From the NCBI GenBank assembly GCA_020846195.1, contig JADLEJ010000022.1, positions 60,687 to 124,686 on the forward strand: a stretch of 64,000 nt of DNA, read 5' to 3'. The notes below the pieces were generated by a model. The model worked only from the letters and a program-made list of their open reading frames with translations, was not told the origin of the DNA and made no database searches. The DNA comes from Nitrospira sp. (lineage in GTDB: Bacteria; Nitrospirota; Nitrospiria; Nitrospirales; Nitrospiraceae). Made by a program: the position numbers and the translations under genes. Shown here piece after piece: positions 35,826-43,976 of the stretch. Position 1 is the stretch's first letter; every line of letters begins with the position of its first letter.

Positions 35826-35859
35826 AAAAGAGGAACGCCGGGCCACGGGGTGGCCCGGC
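35826..35859 (-). terminator. Rho-independent terminator of the clpX operon
   Basis: Nine-base perfect stem (GCCGGGCCA, 35837-35845, with TGGCCCGGC, 35851-35859), five-base loop, followed on the minus strand by GTTCCTCTTTTTCC. Lies directly after the clpX stop. Confidence 0.82.
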
Positions 35860-35867
35860 TGCAGCGG

Positions 35868-37124
35868 TTACGCGCTTTTGGCGTCTTTGTCTTGCTCGAA
35901 GATGCGAATCGGAGGATTTTTCCCGGCGATGGCGTCTTCAGTGATGAGGACTTCTTTGATTTGCTTTTGTGACGGAGCATCGTACATCACGTCCAGCATC
36001 ACTTCTTCGAGGATTGCGCGAAGCCCTCGGGCGCCGGTTTTTTGCAGATAGGCTTTGCGCGCGACGGCGCCGAGCGCCCCGTCGGTGAACTTGAGTTTCA
36101 CTTTCTCGAAGGAGAGCAGCTTTTCGTATTGTTTTGTCAGGGCGTTGCGCGGTTCGGTCAAGATGCGAACGAGCGCCCGCTCATCCAATTCTTCCAGCGT
36201 CGCGACGACGGGGACGCGACCCACAAATTCAGGGATGAGTCCGTATTTGAGGAAGTCTTCCGGCTGCACATGGGCGAGCAGCTCTCCCAGTCGAGCGTCG
36301 CTGCGTCCGCGAATTTCAGCCCCAAAGCCCATCGATTTGCGATTCAAACGCTGCTCGACGAGCGATTCCAGTCCGACGAACGCGCCTCCGCAGATGAAGA
36401 GGATGTTGCTGGTGTTCACCTGAATGAATTCTTGATGGGGGTGTTTCCGCCCGCCCTGTGGCGGGACATTCGCGACGGTGCCTTCGATCAGTTTGAGCAG
36501 GGCTTGCTGCACGCCTTCTCCGGAGACGTCGCGGGTGATCGAGGGGCTGTCGCTCTTGCGGCTGATCTTGTCGATTTCATCAATGTAGACGATGCCTCGT
36601 TCCGCCCGCTCGACGTCGTAGTCGGCGGCCTGGAGAAGCTTCAGGATGATGTTTTCGACATCCTCTCCTACATACCCCGCTTCTGTCAGCGTAGTCGCAT
36701 CGGCCATGGTAAAGGGGACGTCGAGATACTTGGCGAGGGTCTGGGCCAGCAGGGTTTTTCCCGTCCCGGTCGGGCCAACGACCAGAATATTGCCCTTTTG
36801 AAGCTCGACATCGTCGACGTCTTTTTCTTTCGAGGAAATACGCTTGTAGTGATTGTGGACGGCGACGGAGAGAATGCGCTTGGCGCGGTCTTGCCCCACG
36901 ACATACTGGTCGAGGTGATGCTTGATGTCGGCGGGCTTTTTGAGCTTGGAGGATATTTCTTCCTTCGCCTCTTCCCAGTCTTCCGCAATGATGTCGTTGC
37001 AGAGGTTGACGCATTCGTCGCAGATATAGACGGTCGGCCCCGCGATCAGCTTGCGCACTTCATCGCGGCTCTTCCCGCAAAAGGAACACCGCAAATGTCG
37101 ATCCACCTTTTCCTGCTTGGCCAT
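35868..37124 (-). CDS. clpX: ATP-dependent Clp protease ATP-binding subunit ClpX
   Basis: AAA+ unfoldase that feeds substrates to ClpP. 418 residues, normal length. Seen: N-terminal C4 zinc-binding domain (C13, C16, C35, C38), Walker A GPTGTGKT, Walker B IDEIDKI and the pore/IGF-region typical of ClpX. GGAGGG precedes the ATG. Follows clpP by 13 bp and is last in the tig-clpP-clpX unit. Confidence 0.97.
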   Translation of the reverse strand: MAKQEKVDRHLRCSFCGKSRDEVRKLIAGPTVYICDECVNLCNDIIAEDWEEAKEEISSKLKKPADIKHHLDQYVVGQDRAKRILSVAVHNHYKRISSKEKDVDDVELQKGNILVVGPTGTGKTLLAQTLAKYLDVPFTMADATTLTEAGYVGEDVENIILKLLQAADYDVERAERGIVYIDEIDKISRKSDSPSITRDVSGEGVQQALLKLIEGTVANVPPQGGRKHPHQEFIQVNTSNILFICGGAFVGLESLVEQRLNRKSMGFGAEIRGRSDARLGELLAHVQPEDFLKYGLIPEFVGRVPVVATLEELDERALVRILTEPRNALTKQYEKLLSFEKVKLKFTDGALGAVARKAYLQKTGARGLRAILEEVMLDVMYDAPSQKQIKEVLITEDAIAGKNPPIRIFEQDKDAKSA

Positions 37125-37137
37125 GCGCCCTCCTGTG

Positions 37138-37776
37138 TTACTTACCCTTGGCCCCGTCTTTGGCCGCGTCTCCCGAGTCCACCGACTTGAGCGGCTTGCT
37201 CTGCCGCGTAATGACTTCGTCGATCAAGCCGTATTTCTTGGCCTCTTCCGCGGACATGAAATAGTCGCGCTCGGTGTCGTGCGAGATCTTTTCAATCGGC
37301 TGGCCGGTGTGCTTGGCCATGATGTCGTTCAGCCGTTCGCGGATTTTCAAAATCTCTTTTGCATGGATGTCGATCTCAGTCGCTTGCCCTTGGAATCCAC
37401 CGAGGGGCTGATGGATCATCACGCGGGCGTTTGGCAGAGCATAGCGTTTGCCCTTCGCTCCGGCGGTAAGGAGCAACGCGCCCATGCTGGCGGCCTGGCC
37501 GAGGCAGATGGTGTTGATGGGAGGTTTTACATATTGCATTGTGTCGTAGATGCCGAGTCCTGCCGTGACGCTTCCTCCAGGGGAGTTCACATAGAGATTG
37601 ATGTCTTTTTCAGGATCTTCGGCTTCAAGAAACAAGAGCTGGGCGATGATGAGATTCGCGAACATGTCATCGATCGGCGCGCCCAGGAAAATGATGCGGT
37701 CTTTCAGGAGCCGGGAGTAGATGTCGTATGAGCGTTCGCCTCGGTTGGTTTGTTCGACTACGATCGGGACCAGCAT
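37138..37776 (-). CDS. clpP: ATP-dependent Clp protease proteolytic subunit ClpP
   Basis: Serine protease subunit of ClpXP/ClpAP. From the ATG after AAAGGA the protein has 212 residues, and the catalytic triad falls at Ser97 (QAASMG), His122 (MIHQPLGG) and Asp171 (HDTERDYF), the same numbers as mature E. coli ClpP. An open frame seven codons longer lacks support. Middle gene of the tig-clpP-clpX order common to many bacteria. Confidence 0.97.
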   Translation of the reverse strand: MLVPIVVEQTNRGERSYDIYSRLLKDRIIFLGAPIDDMFANLIIAQLLFLEAEDPEKDINLYVNSPGGSVTAGLGIYDTMQYVKPPINTICLGQAASMGALLLTAGAKGKRYALPNARVMIHQPLGGFQGQATEIDIHAKEILKIRERLNDIMAKHTGQPIEKISHDTERDYFMSAEEAKKYGLIDEVITRQSKPLKSVDSGDAAKDGAKGK

Positions 37777-37842
37777 AGAATCAGTTCCTTTCCGCAATGT
37801 GAGGCGCGCGCCTCTCGTGTAAGGCGTGTGCAGGCGCCTTGT

Positions 37843-39159
37843 CTAGCCTTGGATGACAGAGTTGCGGTAGACAAAGTCCAACGCTTTATCCGCCAGGATG
37901 CGCGAACGCAATTCTTCGATGGACTCCTGGCCGCCAGCCTGAATCATCTTCACCAGCTCAGCCACTGGGACGCGAAGTTCGGTCGCCAGCCTGGTGACTT
38001 CGTTGTTCATATCTTCCTGGCTGACTGAGATGGATTCCTTCGTGGCAATGGCTTCGAGGATCAGGCCGACTTTGACTCGCCGGTTGGCCTCGTCGCGGTT
38101 CTCTTCGCGAATGGCTTTGAGCTCTTCGGCCGTGGCGGCGGGGGATGGATCGGTGGCCTTGCCACGCTGCTGTTCTTGGAGTCTCTGCCGAACAATGGCG
38201 TCTAGCTCGCGTGTGACAAGGGTTTCCGGCAAGTCGAAGTGATGGGTCTCGGCCAGCCGCTTGAGAATCGTATCTTTGTAGGATTCATCGATATCGCGCT
38301 TGAGGGCTTTTTCCATTTCAGCGCGCAGCTTGTCTTTAATTTCTTGAAGCGATGAAAAAGGCCCGCAGTCCTTGGCGAACTCGTCGTCGAGCGCCGGCAA
38401 GGTTTTCTGTTTCACGCCTTTGATGGCTAAGCTGAACTTCACGGTTTTCCCGGCGACCCGGGTATCGGGATGACTGCTGGGATAGTTCTGCGGAATGTCG
38501 ACAATGTCCCCTTCTTTTTTGCCGACCAAATAACTGTCGATCTCAATGCCGAGGAGTGCGGCTTTGGAGCCGACTTTGTGGAGCTGGCCTTCCTTCTTGG
38601 TTCCTTCGAGCGGGGCGCCATCGAGAAAACCTTCGAGATCGACGACAGCAAAGTCTCCATCGCCGAGCGCGGTGCCTGGCGCAGCGGCTTCGAGTCGCGC
38701 CTGCTGTTCACGCAGGACATCCAGCGCCCGATCCAGCTGTTCGTCGGTGACGATACGTTTGTCCGGCTTCAGCGAAATCGGATTGGGGGCTTTGTAGTCG
38801 CGCAGTTCAATCGTCGGCTTGATCTCAACAGTGGCTGTAAAGGTGAAGGGTTCGTCTTTCTTGATTTTGACGCGCTCCAACGGCGGGATTTCGACCAGCA
38901 CAGGACTGATGCCGGCCTCGCGGACGGCGCGGCTGTAGAAATCCGGCACGATGCTGCGAATGACATCTTCTTCAACGTTTTTGGCGTAGCGTTTTTCAAG
39001 AAGGCCCAGCGGAGCCTTCCCAGGGCGGAATCCTGGAATGCGCACTTGGCGATTCAATTCCGTATAGGCTTGCGAGAAACGCTGCGTGACTTCCTGAGCG
39101 GGCACTTCGATTTTCAACGCCCGTTTCATAGGGCCCAGCTCAGTCATTTCCATCTTCAT
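37843..39159 (-). CDS. tig: Trigger factor
   Basis: Ribosome-associated chaperone with peptidyl-prolyl isomerase activity. About 438 residues. Seen: N-terminal ribosome-binding domain with the signature GFRPGKAP, a central FKBP-type domain (DGDFAVVDLEGFLDG) and a helical C-terminal chaperone domain. The ATG chosen is preceded by a purine-rich AGAGAAG; an upstream in-frame start at 39201 overlaps no ribosome site. Stands 61 bp downstream of tRNA-Leu(TAG) with no clear terminator between. Confidence 0.95.
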   Translation of the reverse strand: MKMEMTELGPMKRALKIEVPAQEVTQRFSQAYTELNRQVRIPGFRPGKAPLGLLEKRYAKNVEEDVIRSIVPDFYSRAVREAGISPVLVEIPPLERVKIKKDEPFTFTATVEIKPTIELRDYKAPNPISLKPDKRIVTDEQLDRALDVLREQQARLEAAAPGTALGDGDFAVVDLEGFLDGAPLEGTKKEGQLHKVGSKAALLGIEIDSYLVGKKEGDIVDIPQNYPSSHPDTRVAGKTVKFSLAIKGVKQKTLPALDDEFAKDCGPFSSLQEIKDKLRAEMEKALKRDIDESYKDTILKRLAETHHFDLPETLVTRELDAIVRQRLQEQQRGKATDPSPAATAEELKAIREENRDEANRRVKVGLILEAIATKESISVSQEDMNNEVTRLATELRVPVAELVKMIQAGGQESIEELRSRILADKALDFVYRNSVIQG

Positions 39160-39220
39160 GATCTTCTCTATCCTTCCACATACTGTGATGGGCGAGCCCA
39201 AGCGGATCTGTCGTCAAAGT

Positions 39221-39303
39221 TGGTGCGAGCGGAGGGACTTGAACCCCCACGGTTACCCACGAGATCCTAAGTCTCGCGCGTCTGCCAGTTTCGCCACGCT
39301 CGC
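39221..39303 (-). tRNA. tRNA-Leu (anticodon TAG)
   Basis: 83-base class II tRNA. Acceptor stem GCGAGCG pairs with CGCTCGC, followed by A and an encoded CCA. Anticodon arm CGAGA-CTTAGGA-TCTCG gives TAG. The long variable arm and GGTTCAAGTCC T-arm fit tRNA-Leu. Reads CUA and, by wobble, other CUN codons. Confidence 0.95.
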
Positions 39304-39372
39304 ACGGTGGAGCGCATCGCGGGGCTGTCGACGTGGATGCTGAGACAGCAAAACACGCGATTGTGTAAGCCT

Positions 39373-39402
39373 TTTGTACCGTCGGAGGCGACCTACTGTC
39401 AA
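39373..39402 (-). promoter_or_regulatory. Promoter of tRNA-Leu(TAG), possibly also of tig-clpP-clpX
   Basis: TTGACA (39397-39402), 18-base spacer, TACAAA (39373-39378), about 70 bases upstream of the tRNA. The rest of the 345-bp gap 39304-39648 shows no gene. Confidence 0.65.
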
Positions 39403-39648
39403 CCCATACTCTCGCGGGGTTGGGCAGTTCCGATCATCTAGAGAACGGGCAGGAGCGAGCAGTGATGGCGATGAGTGGAGGCTGTACGGATTGCCCCTTG
39501 AGGCGGAAGCCGGGAGGGTCGGCAAGGTCTGGTTCGTACTGGAGGGTGAGAGTATACTGACTTGGGAGTATTCGGCAATGAGACTGGTTGGCTGAACGCT
39601 AGAGGCATAATCTACCTCAAGTTCCTATATGGGTAAGGAGGTGGTGTG

Positions 39649-40722
39649 ATGCATCATTTTTCTTTTTTTATCTCCATCATCGTGAGTGTGGGTCTGGTGT
39701 TGTGTAGTGCTCCGGCGGGAGCCTATCGTGAGTATTTCACCGCTGAACAGAAAGCGCAGCTCGATAAGATTCAGGTGGTGCTCATCGAGGTATTGGCATT
39801 GACCGACAAGGGAGCGGTTGATGTCGGTCCGATGGCTTCGGTGGTCTCCCGCCGTCTCGGGGAAGTTGGGTATACGGTGGTGCAGGATGCCGCGAAACCG
39901 CATGATGCGGTATTCCGGGTAAAGTGCGAGCAGCGCAAGACCTGGGAAGGCACGGCCTCATCGGGGGGAGATAACGATCTGCCGGATGCTCCCTCCCGCC
40001 TCTGGAAGGGGCCGGCCTGCCAGCTGACCTATGCGCTGGGTGGGATGAAGATCAAATGGCAGAAGGAAGTCCGCACGGATTTCGAGGATGCCGTTTCTTC
40101 CGCCCAGGCGGCCGAGCCTGGCGAGTTTGCCATGGCTCGTCTGAAGGACCAACTTGAAAAGTACGAGTTCCCATTGATTCTCGCCGCTGAATGGGGCCAT
40201 GCCGACCGATTGCTGAAGCTGATGGATTCCTCAGAGACGAGCCTTCCTCGGAAGATTAAAATCATTTCGCTGCTGGGTGAGATGCAGGCGGATGAAGCGC
40301 TGCCGAAACTCAAACAGGTGCTTCAGGATCGCAATCTGGCCAAGCAAGCGCTGGTCGCGATGGGGAATCTTGGCAGGGAAGGCATTCCGTTGCTGGTGGA
40401 TATCATGAATACGTCCCCGCAGATCGATGTCCAGGCCGCCGCCGCGAAAGGATTGGGGCAGTTGGGCGGCTTGCATGGCGACGCGTCGGTTGTTCTCCCC
40501 TTGCTGGCCAAACTGCAAGATCCGAAAACCGATTGGGTCGTATTGACGGAAGTCGCTTGGGCTTTGGGAAAGATTCCCGATAAGCGGTCGATCGAACCTC
40601 TCTATGCCGCAGACAGGAAACTGCAGGCCTTGCGCGATCCGGACAATCAGGTGTTGAAGAAGTTGAAAGAGGCTGTTTTTTGGGCGATCAAGCAGTGCGA
40701 TACCTGGGATCAGTACAGCTAG
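39649..40722 (+). CDS. Exported HEAT-repeat protein
   Basis: 357 residues. Signal peptide (about 1-24, ending PAGA), an N-terminal domain of about 150 residues with two Cys (about 90 and 124) and no recognised family, then HEAT/PBS-lyase-type repeats (about 200-330). Strong AAGGAGGTGG ribosome site two bases before the ATG; a GTG one codon upstream is possible but less likely. Probably a periplasmic scaffold or binding protein. Distinct from the HEAT lipoprotein at 33817. Confidence 0.8.
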   Translation: MHHFSFFISIIVSVGLVLCSAPAGAYREYFTAEQKAQLDKIQVVLIEVLALTDKGAVDVGPMASVVSRRLGEVGYTVVQDAAKPHDAVFRVKCEQRKTWEGTASSGGDNDLPDAPSRLWKGPACQLTYALGGMKIKWQKEVRTDFEDAVSSAQAAEPGEFAMARLKDQLEKYEFPLILAAEWGHADRLLKLMDSSETSLPRKIKIISLLGEMQADEALPKLKQVLQDRNLAKQALVAMGNLGREGIPLLVDIMNTSPQIDVQAAAAKGLGQLGGLHGDASVVLPLLAKLQDPKTDWVVLTEVAWALGKIPDKRSIEPLYAADRKLQALRDPDNQVLKKLKEAVFWAIKQCDTWDQYS

Positions 40723-40785
40723 GTTTGTACGGGCCGAGGCGGGGTGCGGCGGGTGGCTATATTGTTTCGGTGGTGCTGCCGCCGC

Positions 40786-41397
40786 TCATGGATTCTTGAG
40801 TCGTTTTCTCCGGTAATGAGCGGCGACTTTGATGCGATTTCCGCAGAGCTGCATGCTGCACCATTGGCGGGCATGGTTCTTCGTTGTGTCATAAAAATAT
40901 AGGACACAGGCGTTGTTTCGGCACTTTTTCACGAGGGAGAGGTCTGCGGTGCACAGCAGGTCGCTGGCAGAGTCGGCTAAAAGTGCCAATAGCCGAGCAG
41001 GGCCTTGTGTCGATGAATGGAAGAGATGTTCGAACCGCCCGTTTGTCCGAAGGAGTTGTGGATAGCCATGGCGTTGGCGGAGCAACCGGTTGATCGTCTC
41101 GACCGTCGACCGGGGAACTGGCTTATTAGTTACGATCCGTTCCGCCATCTCGCGCAAGACCGTTCGAAACGTTTTTGTTTCATCTAGAAGATTTTCCGTC
41201 TCAGCGCGTTCGAGCCTCAGCCCCTTTCTTTCATCCGTGCCGATGAGCTGTGCTCTCAGGAGCCAGTCGATCAGGTCCGCCGGTTCCTCTAGTAGATCGG
41301 TTCGCAGCCCCTCGATGATCATTTCCGTATTGATGAAATCCAGACAGGGATGATTTCCCACCAGCAGAAATGGTTTGTTTGATCGAGCCTGATCCAT
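40786..41397 (-). CDS. CGNR zinc-finger transcriptional regulator (ABATE domain)
   Basis: 203 residues. The C-terminus carries the CGNR zinc-finger pattern: C-x4-C (CRNNAC), then C-x4-CGNR (CSMQLCGNR) followed by a basic AAHYRRKR helix. The N-terminal ABATE (putative stress-response) domain begins with FLLVGNHPCLDFINT. Such proteins are predicted DNA-binding regulators; their inducers are mostly unknown. It is divergent from the DsrE-remnant/PPOX genes and likely controls the shared promoter region. Confidence 0.88.
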   Translation of the reverse strand: MDQARSNKPFLLVGNHPCLDFINTEMIIEGLRTDLLEEPADLIDWLLRAQLIGTDERKGLRLERAETENLLDETKTFRTVLREMAERIVTNKPVPRSTVETINRLLRQRHGYPQLLRTNGRFEHLFHSSTQGPARLLALLADSASDLLCTADLSLVKKCRNNACVLYFYDTTKNHARQWCSMQLCGNRIKVAAHYRRKRLKNP

Positions 41398-41451
41398 CTA
41401 GTCCGATGTCCTCGTTTCAGAAAATACCTAGGCAAACCTGTAAATGCTACC

Positions 41452-41486
41452 TTGACAGGTTAGGCTGTTCTATATATAACTGTCAA
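41452..41486 (+). promoter_or_regulatory. Promoter with flanking inverted repeat between the CGNR regulator and the DsrE remnant
   Basis: TTGACA (41452-41457), 17-base spacer, TATAAC (41475-41480). The -35 and the bases after the -10 form an inverted repeat TTGACAG (41452-41458) ... CTGTCAA (41480-41486), a plausible operator for the divergent CGNR regulator. Confidence 0.65.
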
Positions 41487-41528
41487 AAATTATATTAGAA
41501 GGTTATATCGTATCGATGGGAAGGGCCT

Positions 41529-41848
41529 ATGAAAATTGCCTTAATCATCCTGTCCGATCCGAAGAATGGTTCTGATGAGATGCTGGGGCGTTCAACGGAG
41601 CCGGTCCGCGCTGACCGGCTGAACTCACCAAGTTCTCACATCCGGTCAATGATCTCTACAACTCGGTGCGCGATGTCGTGCAAGGTGTTTCTTGTGGTTG
41701 TGCGGAGGTCTTTGGGGCTACCGAGGGCATCATGTTGTGATGCCGTGCCGATGGTTGATGGTTATGCATTGATTGGGAACAGTTGGCTTCGGGATTCTCC
41801 GCCGATACTTCACGGAAGGTGTTGGCGCATGATCGTATTGTAATCTTG
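41529..41848 (+). pseudogene. Decayed DsrE-family protein gene
   Basis: The first 20 codons (MKIALIILSDPKNGSDEMLG) are a DsrE-family N-terminus. The sequence from 41591 in another frame reads FNGAGPR-stop-PAELTKF and then CGCAEVFGATEGI, the middle of the same family; TGA stands where a Trp codon is expected. A third segment (RRYFTEGVGA, around 41795-41830, then HDRIVIL in yet another frame) is the C-terminus. About 25 family residues after LGR are missing. So the gene has a deletion, at least two frameshifts and a nonsense change. An apparent 104-codon open frame across it is a by-product. Promoter and start still look intact. Confidence 0.85.
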
Positions 41849-41909
41849 GCTGTGTTGGATGGTCGGGGAAATCTGAACGCTTATGGATCGGGACATACTG
41901 GAGAATACC

Positions 41910-42533
41910 ATGGCGGCCAAGTGCTTGGATCTGATGTTTGCCGATTCAGTGCGGCGTGTCCAGCAGGAGTCCTGTGGGCATGCGGTCATGATCACAGGAG
42001 CGCCGGAGCGCGACCCCTTGGGCGTTGCCGAAACGGAATTCATCGCGGCGCGGGATAGTTTCTATATCGGCACGGTCAGCGGAAACGGATGGTCCGGATG
42101 GCCCTATGTTCAGCATCGCGGAGGTCCTCCCGGATTCTTGCGTGTACTGGATTCCTCGACTCTGGTCTTTGCCGACTACAGAGGCAGTCGCCAACTGCTC
42201 GCGACGGGCAACCTTGCCGTGAATAATCGAGTCGCTCTGTTTCTGATGGATTATCTAAACGGGGAAAGACTGAAGGTTCTCGGTCATGCCCGCGTGGTTG
42301 ATAGTCGGACCCATCCGGAATTGCTAATGCAAGTGACGCCCTCTGAAACGAAGGGAAATGTGGAGTGGGTGATGGTGATCGACGTTGTTTCATTCGACTG
42401 GAACTGCACGAAGTACATTGCGCCACGTTACTCTGTTGGAGAAGTGGAGGCACTGGCAACGTCACTAAAGGCACGAATCGTTGAACTGGAGGCGGAACTT
42501 CGCGCTGTCAAGCTGGAAGCAGGTTTGATATAA
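41910..42533 (+). CDS. Pyridoxamine 5'-phosphate oxidase-fold (PPOX class) protein
   Basis: 207 residues. The pattern FIAARDSFYIGTVSGNGWSGWPYVQHRGG-type N-terminus (here near residues 40-65) and VLDSSTLVFADYRGSRQLLATGN are typical of flavin-binding PPOX-like proteins of unknown substrate. A short coiled coil ends the protein. Start chosen at the ATG seven bases after GGAGA; an ATG at 41883 has no ribosome site. Downstream of the DsrE remnant in the same direction, probably a redox or stress operon. Confidence 0.82.
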   Translation: MAAKCLDLMFADSVRRVQQESCGHAVMITGAPERDPLGVAETEFIAARDSFYIGTVSGNGWSGWPYVQHRGGPPGFLRVLDSSTLVFADYRGSRQLLATGNLAVNNRVALFLMDYLNGERLKVLGHARVVDSRTHPELLMQVTPSETKGNVEWVMVIDVVSFDWNCTKYIAPRYSVGEVEALATSLKARIVELEAELRAVKLEAGLI

Positions 42534-42580
42534 CGCTTTCAATAAGAGTCGCTAGGTTGAACGACAAGGGAGTAGAAACG

Positions 42581-43825
42581 ATGACGGATCTGTCGCGACG
42601 TCGATTTTTGCAACTGTCGGCCCTGACCGGTGGCGCACTGATGTTCAGCGATACGGTCAGCCAGATACTTGATCCGGCGCCCTTCCGATCACTCGCGCAC
42701 GCAGGAGAGCCGGTTAAGATCGGGATGCTCGATCCGTTGTCGAGCCCATATAAGACGTCCTCGATCCATGATGTACATGGCGCGAATGTGGCTATGGATC
42801 TGTTCAATAAACGAGGCGGTGTGCTGGGGCGTCCGGTGATGATTCTGGAAGCCGACGATGCCTCGAATCCGGAACAGGCGGTGAAGGCCGCGACGAAGTT
42901 TATCAAGGAGGACCGTGTCGATGTGCTGATGGGAACATTCAACGGGGACTGTGCTTTGACTGTCAGCGAACTGGCCCAAAAAGAAAATAAGTTGTTTATG
43001 GTGACCGGCTCGTATCTTCCGGAGTTGACCGGTGCGGCGTGCAGTTCCCACACATTCGTGTTTATGCCCAATGCGCGGATGCTGGCGCAGGCGGTGGTGC
43101 CGCATCTAGTGAAAGCCTATGGGACTCGCTGGTACATGATTACGACGAGTACGCTTGACGGCAAGGCTGCCGCGCAGGCCATGGCTGAGGCGGCCGAGGC
43201 GCATAAGGTGGAGCTGGTCGGCGAGGCCTTGATGCCGTTTGGGTCCACGGACTTCGTCTCGGCGCTCAGCGCGGCGAAGGACAAGGAGCCAACGGCGATC
43301 ATTCTCAATCTGTATGGATGGGATCTTGTGCATGCGTTGAAGGGATACGGCAAGCTGGAATTGGCCAAAGAGAAAATCGGTGTCGGAGGGATGATCAGCG
43401 GTGAGCAGATTGGGCGTCCGTTGGGATACGCCAGCAATGCAGGAATTTGGGGCCTTATCTGGGATCCTAAGATCAACAGCGAGAGTTCGCGGCGATTCAT
43501 TCAAGGCGTGATCGATAAATATAACCATACGCCAACATCCCGGTGTTATTTGGGCTATGCCGCGATGACGCAGATTCTCGAGGCGATTCAGCGAGCTGGT
43601 ACGACTGAAGCGTCGGCTCTGATCAAGGCTCTGGAAGGGCACGAATTCGACGGATTGAAGGAAGGACGTTCTCGCTTTCGCGCGTCGGATCACCAGCACG
43701 TGCAGGACGTTCTGGTCGGCGAAGCCTTTGGAAAAGAGTTGGGGCTGGGTCACTACAAGCTTCTCGCCACGGTGCCGGGTCTCGCCAATATTGGAGCGGC
43801 GGAGCAGCCGCTCTGTAAACTGTAG
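42581..43825 (+). CDS. Tat-exported ABC substrate-binding protein (branched-chain amino acid/amide/urea type)
   Basis: 414 residues. A twin-arginine signal with SRRRFLQ and a hydrophobic stretch starts the protein; the mature part is a Peripla_BP_5/6 type solute-binding fold (VKIGMLDPLSSPYKTSS..., VYIPNARM-like core, NLYGWD hinge). Related to the LivK/AmiC/UrtA group. No permease or ATPase genes adjoin it, so it may serve a remote transporter or act as a sensor. ATG at 42581 has GGGAG upstream. Transcription may run from the PPOX gene, 47 bp before. Confidence 0.85.
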   Translation: MTDLSRRRFLQLSALTGGALMFSDTVSQILDPAPFRSLAHAGEPVKIGMLDPLSSPYKTSSIHDVHGANVAMDLFNKRGGVLGRPVMILEADDASNPEQAVKAATKFIKEDRVDVLMGTFNGDCALTVSELAQKENKLFMVTGSYLPELTGAACSSHTFVFMPNARMLAQAVVPHLVKAYGTRWYMITTSTLDGKAAAQAMAEAAEAHKVELVGEALMPFGSTDFVSALSAAKDKEPTAIILNLYGWDLVHALKGYGKLELAKEKIGVGGMISGEQIGRPLGYASNAGIWGLIWDPKINSESSRRFIQGVIDKYNHTPTSRCYLGYAAMTQILEAIQRAGTTEASALIKALEGHEFDGLKEGRSRFRASDHQHVQDVLVGEAFGKELGLGHYKLLATVPGLANIGAAEQPLCKL

Positions 43826-43924
43826 CGGTCTCTATGGAACAGTGCGGGGAACGTATTCTAAGTCCGCCGGTTCTGACAGGTACTGACTCTGCTGTATCGG
43901 ATAATGGGATGTGCTGAGGGGAGG

Positions 43925-43951
43925 CAGGGTGCCGCAATAGGCGGCACCCTG
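43925..43951. terminator. Shared hairpin between convergent genes
   Basis: Perfect ten-base stem CAGGGTGCCG / CGGCACCCTG with a seven-base loop, midway between the stops of the substrate-binding gene and the OmpA lipoprotein gene. No clear T-run on either side, so it may be a bidirectional but weak terminator or an RNA-protecting hairpin. Confidence 0.55.
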
Positions 43952-43976
43952 CTCCTGTTCGGCGGAGAGGCAAGTC

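Noticed and set aside
38470..39270. Plus-strand open frame of 266 codons opposite trigger factor
   Set aside because: Shadow of tig and of the tRNA; the minus-strand protein is unmistakable.
41783..42058. Plus-strand 91-codon open frame joining the DsrE remnant and the PPOX gene
   Set aside because: Its first part is the out-of-frame DsrE tail and the rest overlaps the PPOX coding sequence in another frame.
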